In this document: one piece after another, positions 17,734-25,729 of the stretch
How the letters are laid out: the number at the start of each line of letters is the position of its first letter
Position numbering within the stretch: the first letter of the stretch is position 1
Assembly: GCA_020633205.1 (NCBI GenBank)
Contig: JACKEB010000017.1
Coordinates: 62,001 to 126,000 of the forward strand
Source of the DNA: Polyangiaceae bacterium
GTDB lineage: Bacteria > Myxococcota_A > Polyangia > Polyangiales > Polyangiaceae
Reading direction: 5' to 3'
Length of the DNA stretch: 64,000 nucleotides
Notes under the pieces: model-generated
Database searches by the model: none
What the model was told of the DNA's origin: nothing
What the model saw: the letters and a program-made list of their open reading frames with translations, nothing else
Made by a program: the position numbers and the translations under genes

Positions 17734-19314
17734 CTAGTCACGGTTGGTGTGGACGGCCCGAAACTCGATCAGCTTCAGCACTGCACCTTGCTTGCTGGAG
17801 ACTCCCAACGCTACGGCATCGAACAGTCCCTGCATCGAAGGCGTCAGCCCCCCGGGGAGGCGAGAGTAACTCAGGGCAAACGGACCGATCGCGCGATAGC
17901 ACGGTTCGCCGAGGTCCCGGCGAGCGAAGCGCATGCACAACGCTTCGCCATCTTCGCTCACCCAATCGACCTCCAACATCTGCTGCACGGACTTGGCACG
18001 GACGACGCGCCAGGCCGGAACTTGCGGGAGCAACTCAACGACCAGCGGCGTCACGTCGTCGCCGATGTCACCCTCATACCGCGGATCTGATTCATCCTCC
18101 GAGCCGGCGACCGAACACATGTCGATGTACGCCTGCCCTGTCGTGCAGTGGAAGGCTAGGCCGTTGAGGAAGTCAGACTGTACCCGAGTCGCCACCTGAT
18201 CACTCGTGGTGACGCGACCGGCGTACCAGTGCTCGTAGGCACTCTCGGCTCGTTCGAACAACAGCTTCGTTTTTTGGTCAAACACTCTCCAGGCGTCTTC
18301 TTCCCAGCGGAATCGCCGCATCAGCGATGCCGCGCGGATAGCTTGATTCGTCGCGATCCCGGTGCCAACAGAGTAGACAGGATCGCCGAAGAAGGCCGCA
18401 TCTCCCAGGAGCACCCAGTCGGGGCTAGCATACTGGCTTGCAGCGAAGGCGAAGCGGTTGCGGCGATGGATCCGCTTGTGCGGATCCTGCCCGCCGGTCA
18501 AGTCAACGCGAGCATCATACTGCTTTCCCAGGTGGTCGCGGACGAAGGACAGCAGCGCGTCGTCGCTCACTGGGCCGTGCCGAGAGACCACCCCGAAGCT
18601 CAGCAGCGACGATCGATAGAGCGGGATCTGCCAGTTCCAAACTCCGTCCTCGAGGCGCCGCAACATAGTCATGTGACTTGGTCGCAGAGCCCAGTCGATC
18701 TCGTCGGGGAGAACCGCTTGTGTGGTATCGCTGTAACGAAAGAACGGAGTCTTTGATGACACCAAATCCTGCCAGAATCGCTGATCATCGACACGATCGA
18801 TCGGTAGATAGAGCCAGGATGCGTAGGCAGGCCACAGTTCGCGTGCGTCGTTGCGTGCCCGGGCGACCACCATCGCGGGACCGGAGCAGTCGACGATCTG
18901 ACGTCGTACTCGATAGCGCTCGCGGTCCGTAGTGACGACCTTCGCCTCGAAGTCGATCGACGCGACTCGCTCCTCGGAGACCTCGATCTGGAAGTGATCG
19001 CGATACAGTTGCTCAAGCTCACGCCGATCAAGATGCAGCGTGAACTCGGCGTCGTAGTACGAATGAAAAAAGCTGACGCCCTCCCCCCCAACGAAGAGCG
19101 TTCCCAGCTTGTCCGACGCAGACTTCAGCTCGCGAGCTTTCGCGAGCAATGGTCGCAGCTCCTGCGCGAAGAAATGCGGAGGGACAATCGACTCTCCGAT
19201 CTTGTAACGACCCGGGCGGGAATCGACGACGACGGCGTCCGCATCGCCCAGAAAGTGCCTGAATGTCAGTCCGGCAATACCCGCGCCAATGATCAGATAG
19301 TCGGTCTCCCGCAC
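17734..19314 (-). CDS. FAD-dependent halogenase-like oxidoreductase
   Basis: The 526-residue protein has the features of the flavin-dependent tryptophan-halogenase family (PF04820): nucleotide-binding IIGAGIAGL at residues 8-16, GRYKIGESIVPP, a WxWxIP motif (GVWNWQIPL, near residue 225) and VLLGDAAFFGDPVYSVGTG. WxWxIP blocks normal monooxygenation and is a hallmark of halogenases, which use FADH2, O2 and halide to chlorinate or brominate aromatic rings. Tailoring or oxidoreductase functions without halogenation cannot be excluded. The GTG start has a strong Shine-Dalgarno (GGGAGGGGG). It is convergent with the gene before it and divergent from 19591. Confidence 0.82.
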   Translation of the reverse strand: MRETDYLIIGAGIAGLTFRHFLGDADAVVVDSRPGRYKIGESIVPPHFFAQELRPLLAKARELKSASDKLGTLFVGGEGVSFFHSYYDAEFTLHLDRRELEQLYRDHFQIEVSEERVASIDFEAKVVTTDRERYRVRRQIVDCSGPAMVVARARNDARELWPAYASWLYLPIDRVDDQRFWQDLVSSKTPFFRYSDTTQAVLPDEIDWALRPSHMTMLRRLEDGVWNWQIPLYRSSLLSFGVVSRHGPVSDDALLSFVRDHLGKQYDARVDLTGGQDPHKRIHRRNRFAFAASQYASPDWVLLGDAAFFGDPVYSVGTGIATNQAIRAASLMRRFRWEEDAWRVFDQKTKLLFERAESAYEHWYAGRVTTSDQVATRVQSDFLNGLAFHCTTGQAYIDMCSVAGSEDESDPRYEGDIGDDVTPLVVELLPQVPAWRVVRAKSVQQMLEVDWVSEDGEALCMRFARRDLGEPCYRAIGPFALSYSRLPGGLTPSMQGLFDAVALGVSSKQGAVLKLIEFRAVHTNRD

Positions 19315-19389
19315 GCCCCCTCCCGCCCGGATAGCCGGAATAGTGAGTTCGTTGAGTTGTTACCTGCGCGCAACTTCAGAACGCCTGCC

Positions 19390-19503
19390 CTAGCGATTCG
19401 CTGAACCGCCAGCGCCACCCGCCCCGCGGCCCTCGAGGCAGCCAGCAGGACACGCCAGAAGGAGTAACGAACCGCAAAGCACGACCGCCGTGCGAACCAT
19501 CAT
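19390..19503 (-). CDS. 37-residue lipoprotein-like small ORF in the radical SAM cluster
   Basis: In the 276-bp gap between the divergent halogenase-like and radical SAM genes, a minus-strand ORF starts with two ATG codons at 19503/19500 and ends at TAG 19390. The product has a basic-hydrophobic start (MMVRTAVVLCGSLLLLACP), a possible lipobox AGC or LAC, and a short Gly-rich tail (GRGAGGAGGSANR). A TACTCT hexamer ends exactly 6 nt before the first ATG, as in several longer genes here, which supports expression. It could be a tiny lipoprotein, a remnant of a larger one, or a precursor peptide. Confidence 0.45.
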   Translation of the reverse strand: MMVRTAVVLCGSLLLLACPAGCLEGRGAGGAGGSANR

Positions 19504-19509
19504 AGGTCC

Positions 19510-19515
19510 AGAGTA
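19510..19515 (-). promoter_or_regulatory. Candidate -10 box TACTCT for the 37-residue ORF
   Basis: On the minus strand TACTCT is followed by 6 nt and then ATG 19503, the geometry of a leaderless transcript. Confidence 0.5.
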
Positions 19516-19575
19516 GAAACGACCAGCGTAGCAGCGGTCAAGACCCGTGGCACGCCCACGCCCGGTGTGAGTTGC

Positions 19576-19581
19576 TAGAAT
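19576..19581 (+). promoter_or_regulatory. Candidate -10 box TAGAAT
   Basis: TAGAAT ends 9 nt before ATG 19591 of the double radical SAM gene. No convincing -35 element is seen at 17 bp. Confidence 0.5.
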
Positions 19582-19590
19582 GACAGACGA

Positions 19591-21912
19591 ATGTCGCGCT
19601 CCCTCACGGCTCTGACTCGCTCACGCCTGCGGGTTGCGTTGGTCATACCGTGCGCCGAGGGAGATCCAGGCTTCTTTCCAGACGGCCTACTCGAGCATGC
19701 GTGCGCGCGACTTCAGCGTGACGGGCACGAAGCCCGGTTGCTGCGCGTCTACTACGAGGGAAACCGTACAGCGGACGCAGAAGTGCAGAAGCGCGTCGAA
19801 GCGTGGCTCGAGGGGTTTCAGCCGAACCTGGTGGTTGTAGAGCGACTATTCGATCAAGCCCCATTCGCAAACTTCCGCGCTAGAAGTCCAAACACGAAGG
19901 TAGCGCTGGTGAGTTGGGGTGATGCGGAACTCGCCCAATCTGTCGACTACACCATCGGCACCACCCCCGGTCAGGTGCGACGAGGAACCACCCGCAGGTC
20001 TCCGTCGGCGGGAGAGCTTGCCTGGGCGGTGGAGCAACTAGCCAACTCGTTGGCTTCAGGCGACGATGCCCGACAGATCCCTGGGGTATCGCAGAGAGTC
20101 GGACAACAAACGCTCATGGGGCCTCCCGCAACGCCCCGACCGCTGATGACACCATTCGAAGCCGAGGTGAATGGTGAATGCATCGCCAGCGGAGCTGTCC
20201 CTCGCCTGACTCGCAAGTACTTATTCGGCAACGCTGGCTGTCCGTATTCGAGGGCTCCCTCGGAAGAGGCATTCTACGAGGGGTTAGAGCTCCCCTCGGA
20301 CGACACGCTATCCGTGTTGGGCTGCGCGTTTTGCCGTGCCGGCGGGGACTACCAGAAGCAACCAGAAGCGGTGCTCCTGGATTCCCTCGTGGAGCAGGCG
20401 GCGTTCTACGCGAAGCACGTGCCGGAGCTCGAAGAGCTGGTGTTGGTCGACCAGTACCCCATCCGGTATCTGCCCAAACTACTCCGCGTGGCATCGAGCG
20501 CAAACATCCCACAGTTGCGCTGGCTGTTCCAGGCACGCGCAGACGGTTTCACACGGGACATCGAACATATCCGCGCGGCAATTCAAGTCGCGACCGACCT
20601 AGGGCACCAGCTCGAAGTATACCTCACGGGGTTCGAGTCGTTCTCCGACGCTGAGCTCCGCCGCTACAATAAAGGCGTCATGTCTCATGAACTAGTTCGG
20701 GCGGTGGAGAACATGCGCTCGCTCGCTGCCGAGTACCCGAATAACTTCGCCTACGCGCGAGCGAAGGGTCACAGCATGATTCTCTGGAGCCCTTGGACGA
20801 GCGCAGCTGACATTCGTGACAACGTCGACACAGTGAAGCGCTCAGGGCTGCTGGAGCTCTTCGACGAAATCGGCCGCAATCGGCTCAGGTTGTACCCCGA
20901 CTTGCCTATCTACTACGCCGCACGCCGCGACGGTCTGGTGCTCGACGATTGGGAGCAAGACGACGAAGGCGCCGGCCGGCTCAAAGGCTACGGGGTAGAG
21001 GCAGCTTGGCGTTTCGCAGATCCAAACATCAAGACGGCGTATCGCCTCGCGAAGGAGCTACGGGAACGCCTTGGACGTGAAACCGAAATCGATCAACTGG
21101 CGTCCATCGCCGACGCAGTGAGCGGAGGCGAAGGGCTAGACGCGGAGCGCATCCTCCGGGCAATAGGCGACCTCGAACGGTCGGTTTCAGCGCTGCTGGG
21201 CCCCAGAGACCAGAGCCAGCCGGCGTCGAGCGGCAATCAACGGTGCGCGACCGTTTTATTGAGTGGCCCATGCAACAACGGGTGCCTCACCTGTCCTAAC
21301 CAAGCCACGCTTCACTCTTCCCCCCCCGCTGCCAGCGTCGCTCGGGCGCGAGAATCAGGACTGCCAGTGTTGCTCGCCGGGCGTGAGCCCACGCTCTCAG
21401 ATCAGCTGAGCAGCCTGGTTCGACAGGCCCGGGGGGAAGATCACCGTGGCGTGGGCATGGTCACGAACGGCAGGCGCTTCGCCTCTGAGGCATTCACAAA
21501 GGAGCTGCGGAACGCGGGATTGACGGGAGCGAGCGTCAAGTTGTTCGGCTACACCGCAGACATGAACGACGCCATCACACGGGATCCAGGCAGCTGGCAT
21601 CAAGCGCTTCGAGGCGTCCGCAATTTACTGAAGCATAATATCCCCGTAGAAATTCGCGCAGAGGCACACCAGCAGAACCTGGAACACTTCGAGTATTTCG
21701 CCGCGCTCGCTACGAAGCTAGGCGTCCGAGCGTTGCGCGTTAGCATTTCATTGGAGGCTGTCAGTCTGCTGCGCATTGCCGAGTTCAACGTGGCTCTCGC
21801 GCGCCTCGCCAGGGCCTGTAGGGTCGGTGGTGTATCCCTGGACGTTTCCCCATTACCATGGGGCAATCAGCCTGGGGACAGAATCGCAGAGATCCCGACC
21901 AACTCAACCTAG
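19591..21912 (+). CDS. Double radical SAM protein with unusual first cluster motif
   Basis: This 773-residue protein starts with a Rossmann-like region (RVALVIPCAEGDPGFFPDG, residues ~14-150) placed like the B12-binding domain of other radical SAM enzymes, but without the DxHxxG cobalamin motif. The first radical SAM domain has C217, C245 and C248 (GCPYS then GCAFC): CX27CX2C rather than CX3CX2C. The second (residues ~555-760) has the usual C561-C565-C568 (CNNGCLTC) but GREP instead of GGEP. The TAG stop at 21910 is followed in frame by 25 more sense codons before TGA 21988. Substrate unknown. Confidence 0.87.
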   Translation: MSRSLTALTRSRLRVALVIPCAEGDPGFFPDGLLEHACARLQRDGHEARLLRVYYEGNRTADAEVQKRVEAWLEGFQPNLVVVERLFDQAPFANFRARSPNTKVALVSWGDAELAQSVDYTIGTTPGQVRRGTTRRSPSAGELAWAVEQLANSLASGDDARQIPGVSQRVGQQTLMGPPATPRPLMTPFEAEVNGECIASGAVPRLTRKYLFGNAGCPYSRAPSEEAFYEGLELPSDDTLSVLGCAFCRAGGDYQKQPEAVLLDSLVEQAAFYAKHVPELEELVLVDQYPIRYLPKLLRVASSANIPQLRWLFQARADGFTRDIEHIRAAIQVATDLGHQLEVYLTGFESFSDAELRRYNKGVMSHELVRAVENMRSLAAEYPNNFAYARAKGHSMILWSPWTSAADIRDNVDTVKRSGLLELFDEIGRNRLRLYPDLPIYYAARRDGLVLDDWEQDDEGAGRLKGYGVEAAWRFADPNIKTAYRLAKELRERLGRETEIDQLASIADAVSGGEGLDAERILRAIGDLERSVSALLGPRDQSQPASSGNQRCATVLLSGPCNNGCLTCPNQATLHSSPPAASVARARESGLPVLLAGREPTLSDQLSSLVRQARGEDHRGVGMVTNGRRFASEAFTKELRNAGLTGASVKLFGYTADMNDAITRDPGSWHQALRGVRNLLKHNIPVEIRAEAHQQNLEHFEYFAALATKLGVRALRVSISLEAVSLLRIAEFNVALARLARACRVGGVSLDVSPLPWGNQPGDRIAEIPTNST

Positions 21913-21990
21913 CAGGATCTCTTTCTCGAGCCCCTACAACCGTTTCCGCGCGACATCATCAGACTTCCTCTGTGTACCGAATACCCCTGA

Positions 21991-22211
21991 GACCTGTTCC
22001 GTCAGGGTCGAGTGCCGCTGGCATAGGGGCTCCTCCAGCGCCTCGCGACCAGCCTTGAACCGCTCGCTGTACGAAATCGCCCCAAGGCATGCCCGGTTGC
22101 GCGAGCACGCAGCCGATCAGCCGAGGGTGACAACTGCCCTGAGACTGGGGGAAAACGGGTCGCACAGTGCGCGAGCAACACTGTGGAGTCGCTCCCCGCG
22201 AGCCGAGCGGA
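21991..22211. other. Non-coding spacer
   Basis: Between the frame that follows 19591-21912 and the next -10 box I see no ORF with protein-like composition, no strong hairpin with a T run, and no RNA gene. It may only hold the upstream promoter region of 22226. Confidence 0.5.
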
Positions 22212-22217
22212 TAGACT
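22212..22217 (+). promoter_or_regulatory. Candidate -10 box TAGACT
   Basis: TAGACT ends 8 nt before ATG 22226 of a 65-codon ORF, and lies about 200 nt before the likely start of the radical SAM gene behind it. The same hexamer precedes GTG 36217 and GTG 63689. Confidence 0.5.
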
Positions 22218-22225
22218 AGGTCAAG

Positions 22226-22423
22226 ATGACGGCGGCATGGTCTGACAACTTGAAATCGAAGGCTTCGGCCGTGATCCCTGACTCATGGCAAGCAGATGCG
22301 TGTCGCACTCTGTCCTTCACAGGCACTCGTGGGGGGGAACATGCCTCGTGCTCCGAGGTGCAAGCTGGAGCAACTCCCATCGGTCAGGAGCTCTGCCAGC
22401 TCAAGGGCGAAGGGCGTGGCTGA
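22226..22423 (+). CDS. 65-residue small ORF overlapping a radical SAM start (possible precursor peptide)
   Basis: ATG 22226 follows a TAGACT box by 8 nt and the ORF ends at TGA 22423, overlapping GTG 22416 of the radical SAM gene by 8 bp. The peptide starts MTAAWSDNLKSKASAVIPD, contains a GG pair (TGTRGGEHASC) in the middle and three Cys (residues ~25, 41 and 58), and ends LKGEGRG. Small genes just before a radical SAM gene often encode peptides that the enzyme modifies. The alternative is that this is only the leader of the longer frame starting at 22296; base composition at third positions does not decide. Confidence 0.42.
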   Translation: MTAAWSDNLKSKASAVIPDSWQADACRTLSFTGTRGGEHASCSEVQAGATPIGQELCQLKGEGRG

Positions 22424-23801
22424 CGTGGAGGCTCACCCGCACCCTGCTCTCGTTCCAGTGGTAGCGCTGCTGCGTACCCAAACAGCGAGCGCCGCCAAGC
22501 AGTTCTTGCGCATCCCAAGCGACTGCAAGCTGACCAGTGAGGCGCTTCGCGCAACCAGTCATCCCGGACTGCTACTGCGAGTAACGCACCCGTCGATGCC
22601 GGACCTCGAACTCGAGCTCTCGGAGCATCAACCCAACCAACGAAGCTTTGCGACCAACGGGAACGTCCAGCTCTCCTATCGCAAGCTGCGCGATGGCCAA
22701 GACCCACTCAACGTGCGCGCGACTGCGCTGGTGCTTCAGCGCGTAAAGCTGGCACTGCAGAGTCTCGAAGCGACTCAGGTAGCGTCGCTGCGTGAATCGC
22801 TTCAACAATCTGAGGGCTACGCAGGCGTCGAAGACTGGATGTACCGCTACGTGACCCCGGTGGGGTCGCTGCGACGTGAAGGCCATGTTCGCCTAGGATT
22901 TCGCTGCAATCAGGACTGCGGCTTCTGCTGGCAGAGCCGGCGCTGGCCCGATCCGCCGAGCGACGCGTGCATGCAATGGATAGACGGCATGGCGGATGCA
23001 GGTATCACGAATCTCGTGATCAGCGGAGGCGAGCCCACGTTGTATCGGGCGCTCCCCGAAGTCATCCGACACGCGTGTTTCCGCAGGAAAATGGAAGTTA
23101 CTCTGGAAACGAACGCGATTCGTTGCGCAAAACCGCAGTACACCCAGCAGCTCGCCGAAGCCGGGCTGCGCCACGCTTTCGTGTCGTATCACTCGGCAGA
23201 CGCCGAGGTGAGTGACAGCATGACACGCGCCCCGGGCACCCACGGTCGGACGGAGCAGGGTATCCTCGAGCTGATGCGGCATGGCGTCTACGTGATCCTG
23301 AACTGCGTCGTAGACAGTCGAAATGTGAACCACCTTCAACCCCACGCGCAGCGCATTCTGGAGCACTTCTTGCCCGAGGCCGACGGCCAGCTGTTGGCCG
23401 TGACGTATTCGCACCCATCGTCCTACTTCGATGCGGCCCTCTTCGAATCGACCACGATAGACCTCGATCGCGCGCGCGCTGCGCTGGCGGAGGCGATCCG
23501 CCTGCTCCTGGACCAGGGTGTCACTGTGGTGGCGGATGGTAGCTGCGGCTTTCCGCCCTGCACGTTCACCGAGGTTCCTTCCGTGCTTCGGCTCTTGGCG
23601 CCAGAGACCTTCTCCGCCGCGCACATAGCCGGTCATGTTTTCCACTCAGAATGTGACCGATGCGCGATGCGACCCCACTGCTTGGGGTTCCGCAGCGAAT
23701 ACGTAAATATCCACGGGATGCGCGGGATTCGGCCGTTTGTTCACGTTCCGCCGGAAGCGCGCCCGGCAAGCGAGACGCTGACGGGGCCGAAGCAACCATG
23801 A
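22416..23801 (+). CDS. Radical SAM protein with SPASM-like C-terminal cysteines
   Basis: The 461-residue form has C164-C168-C171 (RCNQDCGFCWQ), SAM-binding ISGGEPTLY, and a C-terminal group C413/C416/C422 (CDRCAMRPHCLG) like the SPASM domains of peptide-modifying enzymes. Residues ~50-118 belong to the module shared in this cluster (LELELSE, SFATNGNVQLSY, then a helix). I chose GTG 22416, which has AAGGG 8 nt upstream; an ATG at 22296 would add 40 Ser/Arg/Pro-rich residues that look non-coding. It is followed by the next radical SAM gene with an ATGA overlap. Confidence 0.88.
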   Translation: MADVEAHPHPALVPVVALLRTQTASAAKQFLRIPSDCKLTSEALRATSHPGLLLRVTHPSMPDLELELSEHQPNQRSFATNGNVQLSYRKLRDGQDPLNVRATALVLQRVKLALQSLEATQVASLRESLQQSEGYAGVEDWMYRYVTPVGSLRREGHVRLGFRCNQDCGFCWQSRRWPDPPSDACMQWIDGMADAGITNLVISGGEPTLYRALPEVIRHACFRRKMEVTLETNAIRCAKPQYTQQLAEAGLRHAFVSYHSADAEVSDSMTRAPGTHGRTEQGILELMRHGVYVILNCVVDSRNVNHLQPHAQRILEHFLPEADGQLLAVTYSHPSSYFDAALFESTTIDLDRARAALAEAIRLLLDQGVTVVADGSCGFPPCTFTEVPSVLRLLAPETFSAAHIAGHVFHSECDRCAMRPHCLGFRSEYVNIHGMRGIRPFVHVPPEARPASETLTGPKQP

Positions 23802-25678
23802 TGGAAGAAGCTCAACACCGTCATCGTCTCTCGCTCACCCGGGAGTTGCTCGCGCGCACTCGCGACCCCGTAGTAAACCCCCTGGACATCGACTTTAGGC
23901 CGTTCCGCGGGGAATCGTACGAAGCGGCATGGCAGAAGTTCTCGAACCTGGCGAAGCGGGGTAAGCTTCACCCGGACTGGGTGCTTTACGTGCACCTTCC
24001 TTTCTGCGCCAAGGTCTGCTCGTATTGCCTGTTGTCCAGTGTGCGCGCACCAGAAAAGTCACTGCGGGACGCATACTTGAACGCGCTAATCGAACAAGCA
24101 AAGCGCTTTGGGGCTTACCTTGAAGGGCTAGCTCCTCGCGCGCTGCATGTCGGGGGCGGTACTCCTACACTGCTGTCAGCCTCGGACTTGGATCGTCTCT
24201 TCGCGGCGCTAGGCACCGCATTTCCCAGAACCGAGGACGTACCAACGGGAGTCGAGGCGTATCCGTCGACGGCGACCCCGGATAAGATGGCAGTCCTCGC
24301 AGCTCACGGCGTAGGGCGCATAAGCCTGGGCGTAGAGAGCCTAACCCCCGAGGTCTTGCGACGTGCGAACCGGGCAGATCAGACGCTAGAGCGCGTCGCT
24401 CGAGCGATTGACGTCGCTCGAGCCGCGGGCATCACGAGAGTCAACGTAGATGTCCTCGCAGGTCTCCCCGGGGAAACGGAAGATTCATTCAAACAAGGTC
24501 TCCGCGAGCTACTTCAGCTGGACTTCGACGCGCTCAGCCTGAACCGCTACATCGCTGAGAACTCGCCACTCGCCTCGTTCGGCTACACACCGTCGAATGA
24601 CGACACGCGTGCCGCGGATCGAATGTTGGTCGAAGGGGACAGGCTGATCCGCGAGTTGAAGCCACCGAACCTCCCGACCGAGCCAGTGAAAGCACCAGGC
24701 TTCGGCACGCAGTACGTCTGGTTCCAGCGAGGCCGTGCACGACCCTATTTCCAGCAGGATATGATCGGGGCTACATCCGTATTGGCGCTCGGCTACGGCG
24801 GAATGGCACACCTCCATGGCGGCGGCTATGCGACCAACCAAGGTAGCTTGCAGGACTACGTCGAGACCCTCACCCGAGGTGAGCCTCTCCCCATGCTCCT
24901 CAGCCCCTCTCCGATGACTTTCGAGATGGCCTTCTACTTCGGCGACCATGCGACACGTGGCGAGCTGCGCGCGACGGAGTTTCGCAGCATCTTCGGGCGG
25001 GAGGCGGACGCCGTATTTGGTCCCGAGCTGTCGTTCCTGTGTCGACAGGGACTGTTGGAGCGCACGCATGATGGCTGGGCAAAGCCGGAGAACCGCACGT
25101 TCAGCGTCGCGCATCTCATCACCTTTCTGCGTCATGACTCCACCGCTCTTGAGGCTCACCTGAGCGCCCTCGAGCAACCGTCGGAAAACCCGTCGTCCTC
25201 GGCAAGCACGCCAGTGGCGGTCAACTTTCACCACCGGTCACCAGCGCATGCCGAGGCGCTCGTGAAGCAAGGCATTCGCCGCTTGGAATGGCAGCCGGCG
25301 AGCGAACTTCCGGAGAACCTCGAGGCTGAAGTGGTGGCGGCGATGGCTTGGTGCGGCTCCGACTTGGAGCTGTGTGTGCGCTTCAGTGTCAACGGAACAC
25401 CCGCAGACATCGAGCGCTGCGAAGCGGCCATACGTGGGGGCGCTCAGCGCTTCGTTCTAGAAATGTTGAGCGCAGAGGCGGACGCGGCAGAGCGGATGTG
25501 GCGCGTATTCGCCGGACGGCAGCTCGCCGTCGAGGTCATTAAGCATGGTGAATCTCCGCTCAGTCAGTATGACGCTGTGGAAGCCGAACTCCCGCCCTCG
25601 CTGTTGTGGTGCCGCATCGCGATGACCGCCGCAGCGGCCACGCGTCGGCAGCGGGACCCGGGCTTGGTACGACTGTGA
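23798..25678 (+). CDS. HemN/HemW-like radical SAM protein
   Basis: The 626-residue protein resembles the coproporphyrinogen-dehydrogenase branch: YVHLPFCAKVCSYC with C70-C74-C77, HVGGGTPTLLS, GVEAYPST, RISLGVESLTPEVL, and NVDVLAGLPGETEDSF. It is unlikely to serve in heme synthesis, since it lies inside the cluster and carries an extra C-terminal region of about 150 residues (from ~475) not found in HemN. HemN-like proteins also act as methyltransferases, cyclopropanases and heme chaperones. ATG 23798 overlaps the previous stop (ATGA). The open frame continues upstream to 23660 within the preceding gene. Confidence 0.88.
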   Translation: MMEEAQHRHRLSLTRELLARTRDPVVNPLDIDFRPFRGESYEAAWQKFSNLAKRGKLHPDWVLYVHLPFCAKVCSYCLLSSVRAPEKSLRDAYLNALIEQAKRFGAYLEGLAPRALHVGGGTPTLLSASDLDRLFAALGTAFPRTEDVPTGVEAYPSTATPDKMAVLAAHGVGRISLGVESLTPEVLRRANRADQTLERVARAIDVARAAGITRVNVDVLAGLPGETEDSFKQGLRELLQLDFDALSLNRYIAENSPLASFGYTPSNDDTRAADRMLVEGDRLIRELKPPNLPTEPVKAPGFGTQYVWFQRGRARPYFQQDMIGATSVLALGYGGMAHLHGGGYATNQGSLQDYVETLTRGEPLPMLLSPSPMTFEMAFYFGDHATRGELRATEFRSIFGREADAVFGPELSFLCRQGLLERTHDGWAKPENRTFSVAHLITFLRHDSTALEAHLSALEQPSENPSSSASTPVAVNFHHRSPAHAEALVKQGIRRLEWQPASELPENLEAEVVAAMAWCGSDLELCVRFSVNGTPADIERCEAAIRGGAQRFVLEMLSAEADAAERMWRVFAGRQLAVEVIKHGESPLSQYDAVEAELPPSLLWCRIAMTAAAATRRQRDPGLVRL

Positions 25679-25717
25679 GCGAGCGCCCGCACACTGGTAC
25701 CGATGCCAACGACGGAA

Positions 25718-25723
25718 TAGGCT
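25718..25723 (+). promoter_or_regulatory. Candidate -10 box TAGGCT
   Basis: TAGGCT is followed by exactly 6 nt and then ATG 25730, the classical spacing for a leaderless mRNA. Confidence 0.55.
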
Positions 25724-25729
25724 TGAGCA

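Noticed and set aside
21910..21912. TAG as a pyrrolysine codon
   Set aside because: There is no pyrrolysine gene set in the window and other genes here use TAG as a normal stop.
22296..22415. ATG 22296 as start of the radical SAM gene
   Set aside because: The added 40 residues are Ser/Arg/Pro-rich and unlike the rest; GTG 22416 has a ribosome binding site at good distance. It remains a possible alternative.
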